Shown piece by piece: positions 10,601 to 20,696 of a DNA stretch of 64,000 bases. The notes beneath the pieces are model-generated. The model had not been told where the DNA came from. It worked only from the letters and a program-made list of their open reading frames with translations, and searched no databases. Numbering within the stretch: position 1 is the first letter of the stretch; every line of letters begins with the position of its first letter. Position numbers and translations under genes: made by a program. The stretch is from Chrysoperla carnea. Its lineage: Eukaryota; Arthropoda; Insecta; Neuroptera; Chrysopidae. The stretch covers positions 25,392,640-25,456,639 of the forward strand of contig NC_058342.1 of assembly GCF_905475395.1 (NCBI RefSeq), read 5' to 3'.

Positions 10601-13600
10601 AACGAAAGTTCTGCAGATAATTAACACTCTGTATATTTGTTCAAACTTAACTTGCGCCTTCACTCTCTCTTTTTGTTCTATCTCTAACGGTTTAAAAGAT
10701 GGATCCTATGGACCCAAGACCCAATTGACCTATGTTGCTCATTTATGACCTTAACCTCACTTCTTAACGTTCTAAGTACGCTTTAAAAATTTCAGCTCGA
10801 TATCTCTGATCGTTTTTGAGTTATCATGTCCACAGAGAGACAGACAACCGGAAATGGACTAATTAGTTGATTTTATGAGCACTTATACACAAACTTGGTG
10901 CTAAATTTATTATACCTTGAAATATTTCATGTCTACATTGTATAAAAATTATAATTTTAATTTAATAAATTTTTAGAAGAAGTGCGTGAAAAATATGGAC
11001 TCGAACCATTTACAGAAGACAGCTTAGAAGTAACGAAACATATGCGGTCGTCAACACCACCAGCTAGTGCTGCTGATTTATTAGAAGCTCAACAAAATTC
11101 TAAACGCACAGCACGACCATTTCGTAGAGTATGTTTCATAAATTTTTATTTTGTAAAAGAAATTTGACTCTAATATTGAACCTTTTGCAGAGTTTAATGA
11201 AACAAAGTTCACTAGATGAGAATGAGTACGACGGCGATGAACAATGTACTGAGTATGATGATGAAAGACGTACATTCGACGCATCAAATGGTGATGCAAT
11301 GAATAATTCTAGGGCAGGTGGTGGACCTTCGTCAGGGAATGACACAAGACCTCCAACACCAGTTACAACCGAAGCACCTCCTCTACCGATTAGAAGTAAG
11401 TATTCGCTAAACAAAATCATCTTACAGTTTTATTATAAAAATTTTTTGTTATGTTTTGTAGATTTACCGTGGGTTCCAAAAGTACGTCAAAAAGATATCG
11501 ATCTATTTTTAGATAGTTCAAGATTAAAGTTTCTAGGGTATTCATTACCAGAAGATCATGAAACACTTGCTGGTTTACCATTGCCGATTCATGAAGGTGT
11601 CAAAACTTTAAAACGTGTAAGTTTCTTTTATTTTATCTCATTCACTGAGATCAAGAATTTTCGTCTATCTTTTCTATGTTGAATACATTTCACAATTTAA
11701 TTTTAAACTTAATATAACAGTAAAACTTCGTTATAAAATTAAAGTGTGAAATTATACTTGTACCAAAACGTGATCCATAGCTGTGTTGCATGTTCATAAG
11801 AACAAAAAAATTCGTAGTGCAGTAGCAGATATTGCAAAAATAACACATTTTTAAGAAAGCCCTTTTGAGATTCTCAAAAAGCTTTTATCAAAAACTTGGT
11901 TATTATTTTCAGCACATGTATACATCATTATCTGAAATTCAAATACAAACTGAAGAAGAAATTGCACGTAATCCAATGTCAGCATCAGAAGGGGAAATCA
12001 TACAAACACCAACAGAAATTTTATACCAAGCTATCTTACCAAATCTACCTCAATACATGATAGCATTGTTAAAAGTATTGTTAGCTGCAGCGCCAACTTC
12101 TAAATCACGCTCCGATACCATTAATATTATGAATGATGTTATTCCTGAAGAAATGCCGTGAGTACCAAATCTTTTAAAAAATTTATTTCGAATATTTTTA
12201 TTCCTGTATACTTAATTTCCTGAAAAATTTGTGTAATACAAAAAATCGATCGCGATTGAAGTATGAGTCGGATTCGCATGTCGCAAATTTTATCTGCGCC
12301 TCTGTGTTTCTCAGTGGCATCGTAGCCCCTAAACGGTCGAACCGACTTGATTGAGATTATTTTATAGCTAAGTTTCCAAAAATCGGTATAAAAGGAATAA
12401 ATCGCATTTGTCGGGGGTTTTTTAAATTTTGTAAATTTCACTTGTCAGACTTTTGTACGGAAATTTGGTATAAATACTGGAGCACTGTAATCAGGAAATA
12501 TTTCATGAGTTTTTTGCGTTTATTTCAGAATGACAGTAGTTCAGTCAATGGAATTAGGAATTGATATACATCGTCACAAAGAAATCATTGTGAAAGGTGT
12601 ATCAGCAATCTTATTTTTACTCCTGAAACATTTCAAATTAAATCATGTGTATCAGTACGAGTTTATTTCACAACACTTGGTCTTTGCAAATTGTATACCA
12701 TTAGTTTTAAAATTCTTCAATCAGGATATTTTAGGATATGTTGGCTCCAAAAATTCGTACGTATTATCTAAACCACAAACAAAAGGTTAAAATAGTAATT
12801 TTATTTTCAATTTTTTTGTTTTTGGTAGAATTCCAATGCTTGATTTTCCTGCATGTGTGATTGGTGAACATCCTGAATTAACAACGGAAGCAATTGAAAT
12901 TGGTGATTCAGCCGCATATTCTTGGCGAAATATGTTCTCATGTATAAATATGTTACGTATTCTAAATAAATTAACCAAGTGGAAGCATTCACGAATTATG
13001 GTAAGTTTTTCCTTCAAAATTTGATTTATGTTCGATTTTTAAATTCAAAATAAACTCTAGCTTCCGGCCTTGGCTTAGTTGAAAAATGTATAAAACTGCA
13101 TCATACTATCGAAATTTCTAGTTTGTTACTTAAATTTACAAATTGATTTTCTTTTTTCCAGATGTTAGTTGTGTTCAAATCTGCACCAATATTAAAAAGG
13201 ACATTAAAAGTCCGTCATGCCATGACACAATTATATGTATTAAAATTATTAAAAATGCAAACGAAATATTTAGGTCGACAATGGCGTAAATCAAATATGA
13301 AAACAATTAGTGCAATCTATGCAAAAGTACGTCATCGATTAAATGATGATTGGGCTTTTGGTAACGGTACGTGTTTTATAGGTTTTTTTTAAATATCGAG
13401 TATCAATAAAATTGGTTTTATTTATTTTTACAGATTTAGACGCTCGCCCGTGGGATTTTCAGGCGGAAGAATGTGCGTTACGTGCGTGTGTTGATCGTTT
13501 TAATAATCGAAGATATTTCAATAACAAGGTAAGCATGTTTTTTACGATCTTTCTATGAAAAAGAAAATCAACATTTTAAACTATTTAAAACTCAAGAACG

Positions 13601-14565
13601 GCTGGACGATATTAATGATTTCTGATTTGTTGAATTCATGACTGCCCCGAATAACAGAATAACTATTACAAAGTTCCCCCCGCCCCGTCTAAGGGTGATG
13701 AATAGACTCGACTATTTAACCGATTTAAAAAATTCTTTCATCTATAGAATGCTACATTGGCAGCAAATAACATGAGGGGGGGGGGTTGTATTTTATTTTT
13801 TTTTAAATTAGCTTTGCGCACAAACAAAATTTATAAGACATGAAATTGAGAACAAAAGGGGAGATAAATGACTGAGTAGACAGAATTCGGAACCCAATTC
13901 GTTTGGAAAATGCTGCCTCCTGTTTACACGAGCGCTTAAAATGTTTGTTATTCTCGAAGGAAGGCAACTGGACAATCAAAACAAAAAATTGTCGTAGCTC
14001 GAACGCCTGATGTTGTTGTACTTGTATTAACAGTAAGTCGCGTGGTACGTTTACACAATGACAGAGGGTCTGTTGCAGTTACTGTCTACGCCAACTCGCA
14101 CTATGTAAGCCCAGCTTTAGTAAAGAACCAGCAAAGACATCGATTATGAATCATGTCCTTTTATTGTTGAGTTATTCCCTCAGTTCTTTTTGGGCGATAT
14201 GTGTACGTGCACAATATTTTTGATGATTCGATAATCTTTCGAACGATAAGAAAAGTCTTATTCTTGGTAACCAAATCATAAACACGAGCTCAATACTTGG
14301 CCAGTATCTAGAGATTTAACTCCTGGAATGTTTTTGTTTCCATAGATTCAATTTATTAACATATTTATTTTGTTTTTTGTTCTAGGACTCCGAATACGAA
14401 CCAGTTGATAATAATTTAGCAAGTATATTAGGTCGTGTTATTGAATTATCCGATGATTTTCAAAAGAATTATGAATTATGGTTACAGCATGAAGTGCACA
14501 AGTCTCAAATTGATTGGGATCAGTTAATAATTAAAGAGGGCGAAAAATCAGTGAAAAATATTTAA
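4630..14565 (+). CDS. Strip: Striatin-interacting protein (STRIPAK scaffold subunit)
   Basis: Exons 4630-4707, 8130-8420, 9020-9141, 9907-10253, 10977-11128, 11191-11395, 11462-11616, 11913-12157, 12529-12756, 12829-13000, 13162-13366, 13434-13528 and 14386-14565 join in frame at GT..AG sites to 824 residues; human STRIP1 is about 837. The product is the FAM40/STRIP subunit of the STRIPAK PP2A-kinase complex, which in flies acts in Hippo signalling, endosome organisation and axon growth (family knowledge). The N1221 domain spans about residues 30-320, starting [10 protein letters not shown] linker rich in Asp, Glu, Ser and Pro follows (about 331-398). The DUF3402 domain runs from [13 protein letters not shown] to near the C terminus and includes [31 protein letters not shown] and [13 protein letters not shown], near-identical to human. 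An in-frame ATG at 4606 would add eight hydrophobic residues (MVLCYLLA); I prefer 4630. Introns 1, 3, 4, 5, 9 and 13 carry repeats. No AATAAA is obvious in the first 200 bases after the stop. Confidence 0.95.
5550..5693 (+). repeat. R1 repeat, internally deleted derivative
   Basis: The first 100 bp or so of R1 (TATACCCTGTATTTATG through ACAAAATTTTGG) is joined directly to its last 50 bp (ATTTCAACAATTTACTCAG to GTTTTCACTTG). About 390 bp are missing. The junction falls where GGTAT-like sequence occurs at both positions in full copies, so a short-homology deletion is likely. It lies in Strip intron 1. Confidence 0.65.
5700..6190 (-). mobile_element. degenerate Tc1/mariner-superfamily transposase remnant
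   Basis: Minus-strand translation in shifting frames gives [37 protein letters not shown] and [13 protein letters not shown], matching in order the helix-turn-helix region and the DEAHF..GYVNKQN region of IS630/Tc1/mariner transposases. Several stops and frame changes show it is dead. It lies in Strip intron 1 directly after an R1 fragment. The plus-strand frame at 5776-6078 is only its antisense shadow. Confidence 0.7.
6319..6480 (+). repeat. dispersed repeat K
   Basis: About 140-160 bp shared with 55559-55700, beginning AGGTCACAAAATTTCCTGA and continuing through GACTTACT-CTCAAATTTTTCGAA. No coding content. It ends about 115 bp before the candidate extra Strip exon. Confidence 0.6.
6597..6722 (+). 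CDS. candidate Arg-rich cassette exon of Strip
   Basis: This 126-base open segment is bounded by a long pyrimidine tract with AG at 6595-6596 and a strong donor TTG|GTAAGA. It is phase 0 at both ends, exactly like the junction between Strip exons 1 and 2, so including it would add 42 residues without changing the frame. It encodes [15 protein letters not shown] followed by a Tyr/Thr/Arg-rich stretch ending [10 protein letters not shown]. The basic run resembles a nuclear-localisation or RS-type segment. Human STRIP1 as I remember it has nothing comparable. It could be an alternative exon, an alternative first exon using the ATG at 6609, or a chance open frame; the GTAAGA donor and the phase match favour an exon. 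Confidence 0.4.
6960..7945 (+). repeat. two diverged tandem copies of a GC-richer repeat in Strip intron 1
   Basis: Copy 1 (about 6960-7350) and copy 2 (about 7500-7945) share blocks in the same order: GGGTCCCTAG, CAAGGTGAGAG, GGGT..CAAATGTTTCGGA versus CAAGGTTTCAGAC, ACATGAATATG versus ACATGTATGCAG, GTGGGATC and CACAGTCAAATGACCT. Base composition is clearly less AT-rich than the flanks. No conserved open frame. A possible distant relative is at 31120-31200. Confidence 0.5.
8820..8870. repeat. short near-perfect hairpin in Strip intron
   Basis: AATAGCACGATACTCGAAAT and ATTTCGAATATCGTGCTATT form a 20 bp stem with one mismatch around an 11-base loop. It lies between Strip exons 2 and 3 as numbered in the main entry. 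Too short for a standard microRNA precursor. Function unknown. Confidence 0.6.
9150..9680 (-). mobile_element. degenerate Tc1/mariner-superfamily transposase remnant
   Basis: On the minus strand the translation contains [31 protein letters not shown] and [13 protein letters not shown], then a frame-shifted counterpart of the EWPPRSPDLTPLDFFLWG..KDKVY block near the C terminus of IS630-like transposases. The order matches the second half of such an enzyme. It is broken by frame changes and lies in Strip intron 3, beginning just after the exon donor at 9142. Confidence 0.7.
9702..9812 (+). repeat. dispersed repeat C
   Basis: About 105 bp shared with 32458-32565: TATGTTTGTTTAAAAACTT, CCACAC-CG, GTAACCTCGCGCCTGTAG and CACGTG-CTACTTTG-CTTAT. 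It abuts the transposase remnant at 9150-9680 and could be part of that element's end. Confidence 0.6.
10670..10952 (-). repeat. R1 repeat, partial copy in Strip intron
   Basis: Minus-strand R1 with the GTTCTATCTCTAACGG, GGACCCAAGACCCAATTGAC and CAGCTCGATATCTC core blocks. It lacks the end that carries GTTTTCACTTG. It sits in the intron between exons 9907-10253 and 10977-11128, ending 24 bp before the acceptor. Confidence 0.7.
12240..12345 (-). repeat. possible non-LTR element tail
   Basis: Minus strand reads GTCGGTTCGACCGTTTAGGG and GCTACGATGCCACTGAGAAA. I recall similar blocks downstream of interspersed elements in other insects. GC content jumps relative to the intron around it. No second copy was seen in the window. 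Confidence 0.3.
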
Positions 14566-14797
14566 TTTATTCATTTAATATTTATAATAATTCATTCTGA
14601 TATTCAATTATGATTATTGATTTTTTTTTTATAATAGGAGGAATTACGCCATTTTCGTATAACGAAATTTTACTGTATTAGATATTTTCAAAAAAAAAAA
14701 AGACTCAAAAAAAATGTTAAATTTTTTCAGATAATTGTAAATATTTTGAAAATAATCTTTAGTATCCTAAAATTTGCATGGAAATTACAATTTTTTT
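14566..14797. other. Strip 3' flank
   Basis: AT-rich sequence after the Strip stop. No AATAAA hexamer is evident. A pogo-like terminus (TATAACGAAATTTTACTG) is at about 14658-14677. Confidence 0.4.
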
Positions 14798-15128
14798 ATC
14801 AGAGTAGCGCTCGGGCAAGATGATGATCGCCCTGGAAAATGAAACATCTGGAAATTTGAGAAAAACTAGAACTTTGTATGAAATTATCATCGCGCCTCGG
14901 AATCAGAAACTCGATAATCCGTTCAAATTTAGTTGAATTGGAACGAATGCTTCTATTTTTCCGAATAAAAATACTAACAAAGAGTGTTCGAAATATATTT
15001 CCCAAAACTGAATAGATTTATACAAATTGAATCTTTCTAGACACAGTTTAAAATGTTTTCTTGTAAATGACTTCTCTTTCAAGGTCGTTGCCTCGTTACC
15101 TACGTAGAGAGCGCTACTTTTTCTCTGA
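14798..15128. mobile_element. MITE-like element of about 330 bp
   Basis: Terminal blocks are inverted: TCAGAGTAGCGCTCG at the left and GAGCGCTACTTTTTCTCTGA at the right, sharing AGTAGCGCTC exactly and TCAGAG at the very ends. No transposase frame. The two minus-strand frames inside are not gene-like. Confidence 0.5.
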
Positions 15129-16013
15129 ATCAAATATATACTAAAATGGCAAAAAATTCATTTATTTATTTTTTTTTAAATAATTTTCTTGTGTGAAACC
15201 TTAAAAATTCTCTTTTTTTATTTAATTTATACGTAATGATTACGTTTTAGAAAGAAAACGTTTGTTTTTTTTGGTAAATCGAAAAAATTTTATGTAAAAC
15301 TATTTGCTATTTGCAATCAACACACGCCTGTACTTTTCTTCCGTTTATCATTATATTAAATTTCTTCCATTTTAAAAATGTTATAAAATCAAATTGGATG
15401 TTTTCTATCGGTAAGACTCCAAATCTGAACAAATTGCACGAAACTTCCAAATTGGATATTTCAAGAAACATTTATTTTACATCCCATATTCGAAATTTAG
15501 CAATTCAATCGCTGCGATTTACTTCTTTTTTCAAAACGTTGCACGTCGTTGTAATTTATAACGCATCGAATCATTGAATAAAATTCGATTAGAAGGGGAC
15601 TTCTGGTTGATTAAAATAGTGATCGCTAACCGGTCCTAGAATTAAATTAATTATAACTACAACGACTAGTTTTCTGAGCGTAAAATGTACCTAATTTGGC
15701 ATATTTTCCCTATCTGACAGTTTTGGAGACATTACCCAATTACCTTCTTGACAATTAAGAGGAACTTTTGAGAGAGTTAAATTCGTTGCGATTTAATTGC
15801 TATTTTAAAAATGTATTTTTGAAAATTATGTTTAAGTTATTTGAAACTGTGAGATCCTTGAAATTATATTTATTTCAATAAAGGATCAAAAAGAAAAACT
15901 TCTTGTAAAAATAAGTATTGTACACTTTTCTTTTCCAAATTTTTGAGTTATTTCGAATTTATGTATTTTCAGTCACTTTTTAAGAAAATGCAAGGATTCG
16001 ATTAAAAAGTAGG
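15129..16013. other. intergenic DNA, nothing recognised
   Basis: No gene, tRNA or repeat shared with the rest of the window. The 88-residue frame at 15311-15577 has no recognisable domain and no splice context. Confidence 0.5.
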
Positions 16014-16181
16014 AGTCTTTACGTACTAGGTATCCTGATTGGTGAAGCGACAAATATTAAGAAGCAGTCAGAACGTAAAATATGACAGATAACCTCGATA
16101 AATACGCGGAGCTTCTTCTAATGGCTTCGGGATCCTAATGAGTTGTCATATCTCGAATAGGATTCCTAGTACGTGAAGGCC
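16014..16181. mobile_element. MITE-like element of about 168 bp
   Basis: Inverted ends: CTTTACGTACTAGGTATCCT on the left and AGGATTCCTAGTACGTGAAG on the right, about two mismatches in 20. The interior has no coding potential. Confidence 0.55.
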
Positions 16182-16305
16182 TAAATCAATAATTATGTTT
16201 GAGTTGCATAAATAAAATTTCTACAAAGAAATTGTTTTAAAACTTGACAATGGTTTGAATTCTTTAATTCTGATTCAGGAATTAATTGATTTCGATTTAA
16301 TATAC

Positions 16306-16665
16306 AGAGTGCGCAAAAAAATGTATACACTTTTATGAAACGGGCACAATGTAGAAGCTAACCATTTATCGAAAGTGTACAGATTGTTGATCATTGCGGT
16401 CCAGACACAGCTGATAACGTTGACAAATGAATTCTAAAACTTTCTTAATCGTTACAATTAATATTTGGGCACTTTTTTTTCAAAGGCTTCTTTCATCTCA
16501 ATGGTTGTAGCTGGTCTTGTGCTATTAAACATACGACCACGAGAAAAAGTTGCTTGTCAACCTTATTTTCTAGGAATTCGCTTTCCTATTTCGTTTCTGG
16601 AATGGTTTTTCAGGACATTCTCTGCAATTCTCATAAGTGTATACATTTTTTCTGGAACATTCTAG
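16306..16665. mobile_element. short Tc1/mariner-type element with terminal inverted repeats
   Basis: The left end CAGAGTGCGCAAAAAAATG followed by TATACACTTTTATGA is mirrored at the right by CTCATAAGTGTATACATTTT and TCTGGAAC. The shared core is AAAATGTATACACTTATGA. About 360 bp long, so internally deleted relative to an autonomous element. The 66-residue frame inside is not a transposase domain I recognise. Confidence 0.6.
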
Positions 16666-17004
16666 TTTTTAATGAGCTTTTGAATTAATTTCTAAATTAA
16701 ATTCGTTGAGTTCAATACAAATTTTATACACATTTTAGAAACGCATACTTAGTAGGATCGAAAATTATGTTTTCTTATTATTTATTTACGTGAAAATTTA
16801 TAAAACGCATTGTAGGTGTTAAAAAAAAGCGCATGATTGGTTTTAAAATTTTCGAGAAAACAAAGATATCAACCATTTTGAATTATATTTTATAGAAAAC
16901 AGAAAATTGTATATATTTTAAACAAGAACTGAATTATGTGATTTAATAATTTGTTAACTGTAAAAGCTCGATTTTATCAACTTTCAAGTTTAATCTTTGC
17001 TTAA

Positions 17005-17290
17005 TTCAAGTTTTTGATAGGATGTTCCATTGTGGACAAGTGACAAGTGAAAAAATATCCCGGTTAACAAAAATGAAGAAATATTCCATAGTTAATTGTT
17101 TGCATTCGAAAGGTGTTTCGTAATTAAAAATAATATTTTAATTACAATAATTTTGGATGGATTTTCGACACATTTCAACCCTCAGATCATCTATGGTTTG
17201 AGAATCATTAGTGTAGACCTTTGCCTTCATATCCAAAGGAAAAAAATCAATAGGCGTTAAATCGCAAGATCTAGGCTATCAATTAACGTT
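17005..17290 (-). mobile_element. Tc1/mariner transposase C-terminal remnant
   Basis: Minus-strand reading gives DLTPIDFF..KAKVYTND and SQTIDDL, the C-terminal PDLTPLDFFLWGYLKDKVY..PQTIDDLK block of IS630-like transposases, with frame changes. A separate fossil from the two inside Strip, and only the last part of the gene survives. Confidence 0.6.
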
Positions 17291-17411
17291 TGCTTTACGA
17301 GAGATTATTCGATTGCCAAACTGTTCAAATATCATTGTCATTTTCGTTAACTGGAAAGTTCTTAATCAAGAACATATGGAGAGGGTAGCAAGAAAAAAGG
17401 AGCCTATCTGG

Positions 17412-17562
17412 GCGAGACCTAGTCCTAGATCATTGCGTACTTTGTACTGCGCATCAGGCTGTCTTTTGTTTTCAATTTTTTTTCTTTTGTTTCCAAACAC
17501 TTAGACAGCCTGATGCGCTGTACAAAGTACTCAAAGACCGATGACTAGACTCCGCCCCACAT
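17412..17562. repeat. foldback repeat of about 150 bp
   Basis: The left arm contains GTACTTTGTACTGCGCATCA and GGCTGTCT; the right arm contains AGACAGCC and TGATGCGCTGTACAAAGTAC. The inner parts pair almost perfectly and the outer parts (GGCGAGACCTAGTC / GACTAGACTCCGCC) less well. The loop is about 37 bp. GC-richer than its surroundings. Confidence 0.6.
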
Positions 17563-18145
17563 GTCAAAATACATGGCATTCTGTATTTTAATACCATTAA
17601 CACCAAAATGGCGGCACATTTAGAATAACATCGAAAATTGAACACTCTTTTATCATTGAAATGTTACTTCAAATTCAGTTAGCAAAGTTGATGAAATCGG
17701 GCATGAAAATTTTAATTATGTAGTTTTAACTGACACTTCTAACATTTATATACTAATAGAAAAAATTCTAGCCCTGCAAGAAAATCTCATGGCAAGAGCT
17801 GGATAGTGACAGAAAAGATGAGAAATCGTTTCCTCTTCCTCTCCACTGTGCAATAATCGCGATAAATTGTCAGGTCCAGGCGTTCAGGGTACCTGTCGCC
17901 TAGCCAGTGTCCTATAATAGCTACAAAAAAATCTACAGGAACATTCAGCATTATTATTAATGATTGGATATCGTCGAATATCTGGGATTCATATTCTGGA
18001 GAGATTTTCTACTAATTATTTTACATAGAGAGCTTTACTTTAAATCAAATCGTTAGGTTAATTTTAAATTGCAGTATGTAATTCTTGATTCTTTTAACTA
18101 ACATCCACAAATTTTTTTTTTTAGGTTAAATTCTGCATGCTTCTA
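17563..18145. other. intergenic DNA, nothing recognised
   Basis: No open frame or shared repeat. A GC-richer patch around 17860-17930 has no second copy that I could find. Confidence 0.4.
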
Positions 18146-18253
18146 CAGTAAAACCTGGTTTATTTCGGATAAAACGGAAGAAATACTAAATTCTCTGTCT
18201 CAGATAACACGGAGGCTAGGTTATTCGAAAACCGGATAAACGAGGTTTTATTG
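18146..18253. mobile_element. 108 bp pogo-type MITE
   Basis: It starts CAGTAAAACCTGGTTTAT and ends ATAAACGAGGTTTTATTG, which are inverted partners, and TA lies on both sides as expected for a Tc1/mariner/pogo target duplication. The termini resemble those of the larger pogo-like element at 25167-25921. Confidence 0.65.
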
Positions 18254-18949
18254 TATTTTTTTAACTTTTAAAGTACGAGACGACTCCATTGTCTGCAGCG
18301 ACTTTGGACGATTACTATACGATTTTATTGGATTTTAATGCTAAGAAAGATTCATTATAATGTAAAATGAAGAAGGTATCTTTTTTCTTTTTATTCAATA
18401 AAAAATCACCTGAGTCTAACAGGTATGGTTTACATTTTTTTTACTCGTGGCGCTAACATCTTACCGTTAAAATTCAATAAAATTAAGAGATTAGACATTA
18501 AATTAAAAGGGCTTTGACAGCGATCCACTGACGCGCTGACCATAGCACCTAGTATTATATTTCATAGTATCTTCACTTTAGCAAAACCGTGAGCAAATTT
18601 TCGTTGCCGCCGTTATAACGGGGCAATTTTTTTTAAAAGAAATATGTATCGCTAACAATTGAAAAGTGTTAAGGTAGTTCGGCTGTTTGAACAAGAACGG
18701 TGATGATAGTTCAAAGACCCTTGATCACAATAAACACACGTTTGGGGCCTCTTGTGGGGAAAAATTTTGAACTACTTCATTGTAAAATTGTGATTTTTAA
18801 CCGGATTAATCGGTGATAAAGCTTCTAAAAGGTTTTCATCATGAATAAAATTTATCACAGATTCTTTTTATGCAAAAAAAAAAAAAAAAATTTACTTTAC
18901 GGCGCTTTCCAGAAAGAAAACATAAAAAACTTTGGTTTTTGACGCTTTT
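18254..18949. other. intergenic DNA, nothing firm
   Basis: AT-rich. It contains a GTAGTTCGGCTGTTTGAAC block at about 18674 that partly resembles repeat D, and an A tract at 18875-18890. No gene. Confidence 0.4.
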
Positions 18950-19095
18950 ACGATATTTTCAGAGCATTTTGTTACATTTACGTCATACAAATTGTCTATT
19001 TTACGATATTTTTAGAGCATTTTATTACATTTACGTCATTAAAATTGCCTAGTATTGGCTAGTTGACTAGTCACGTGACGGCCGGACTACTTTAA
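18950..19095 (+). repeat. dispersed repeat D with a 53 bp tandem duplication
   Basis: The unit starting ACGATATTTTCAGAGCATTT occurs at 18950 and again at 19003. It is followed by CTAGTTGACTAGTCACGTGA and CGGCCGGACTACTTTAA. The last part recurs at 2729-2760, and nearly the whole element recurs inverted at 53548-53645. Confidence 0.6.
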
Positions 19096-19926
19096 TTAAT
19101 TAACAATACATTTTATAATGCGTATTATATATTTGTAACGCAGATAGGTAAAAAGATTTAACAAGGAAATATCGTGATTTTTTCGTTAAAAATATTGTCT
19201 CATCACTTAGCAGGGCCGAATTATTATACTTTTTGGTCTTAGATATGTTTTTCTATTTGAATCCCCTTCAGTTGTCTTCTTTTATTTACAAATCTTTTCG
19301 AATTGGCAATTCGATCGGACACTTCAAGAAATTGGGAATTAACAGAGACCTACAGTATTTTTAACGGAAGTATTATAATAATTTCTGTATTTTTGTGGTA
19401 AATTTCTCATATTAGTTTTTAAAACAGGCATAATAATTATGTATTCGAATTGTACAATATTTTTTTAAAATGATTCAGTGTTGTTTGATTTATATTATAA
19501 ACGAAAACAAAAATTGGTTTGATCATTTTTTTTTCTGCAAATAAAGACAAAAATATTACCTTAATATTCGTTATCTCTTTTATTTTTACCTTTTTACAAG
19601 CTTTTATTTAGTTTTATCTGTCCCGTTGTCTGTCTGTAATCAAATCTTGCAAGTCAAATTTTATCCACTTCCCGGTTTCCGATTAAGCTGAAATTTTGCA
19701 TGCACATTTAGTTTGGAAGACAATGCATGGTAAGGTTGTGGCGTCCTGATTTTCCCATCGCTTCCACCATATTTAATATATACACTTTTTTTAGTCTTAA
19801 ATTAAAAATTTTAATAAAAATTACTTTATAAGGGATAAGCTTTTATTGTACTTAAAAGTAGAAAATAATTTTATCTATGAGTTAAAGGAGGAAGTTAAGA
19901 GTTTTCGAACGATATGAAAAAAAATT
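19096..19926. other. AT-rich intergenic DNA, nothing recognised
   Basis: No open frame of note, no tRNA and no shared repeat identified. Confidence 0.4.
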
Positions 19927-20165
19927 CAATGCGATGATTATTTCAAAATTAAGATGGAGGATTTTAAACCCAGAAGTGTCAATTTTGATTGGGAAGCAAA
20001 TATTTTGGTCCAAAAAGCTCGTATGGAAATTTTTTTATAGCTCATTTTCAAGAAATATAAACAAGCTTTCCAGTGGTTTAAACCAATTCGTTTCTAAATA
20101 ATTTTTAAAGTTTTGGTTCGCTTCTAAACTTAATATAAAATTTTAGGGATAACATTTTTCACCCT
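19927..20165 (+). repeat. dispersed repeat F
   Basis: Shared with 29131-29360: GCGATGATTATTTCA, CCAGAAGTGTCAATTTT, GCTCATTTTCA, ATAAACAAGCTTTC and AATAATTTTTAAA-TTTTGGT occur in the same order in both. No coding sequence. Confidence 0.6.
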
Positions 20166-20696
20166 TTCAACCCTCCGTGCAAAGCGACAAGGGGTGGTAA
20201 TAATTTTTGACCAATAGATGTCAAAATTAGAAAGTACAAATTTTCAAATGAGCCTTTGAAGTTCCGAATTCGATGATTTTTCGCAGAGATTCAGCTGTTT
20301 GAAATTTAGGTAAATTTTTGTGTAAAAATTTTGTTCCCGTGTATTAAATGAGTGAAATTGGCGGACCAGTTCTGCATTGATAAAAATTCAAGCATAATTA
20401 GTAATAAGCTCTGGTTTTTTCATCAGATTATGAAAAAGTGTTTCTAGTTTATATCATAGAACACAGATGGAACTACCTAAAACTAAATTTATTAAAATTA
20501 GCATATTAAATTTTTGATAATAAATCAATATTAGGTGTAGAATGGAAAAATTTCAAATCATTTACACTTATTGCTAATTTTGGATATCATCGAAATAAAA
20601 TACATTTTTTTTATACTTTGAACTCACTTTGAATACAAAGTATCTTAATTATCATTATATAATATTGTTTATTTTGGGACTGTTCAATCTAAATTT
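20166..20696. other. intergenic DNA, nothing recognised
   Basis: Continues from repeat F without a visible boundary. No gene. Confidence 0.4.

Noticed and set aside
11131-11682. 183-residue continuous plus-strand frame as one exon
   Set aside because: It reads through two introns; comparison with STRIP1 shows that exons 11191-11395 and 11462-11616 are the coding parts.
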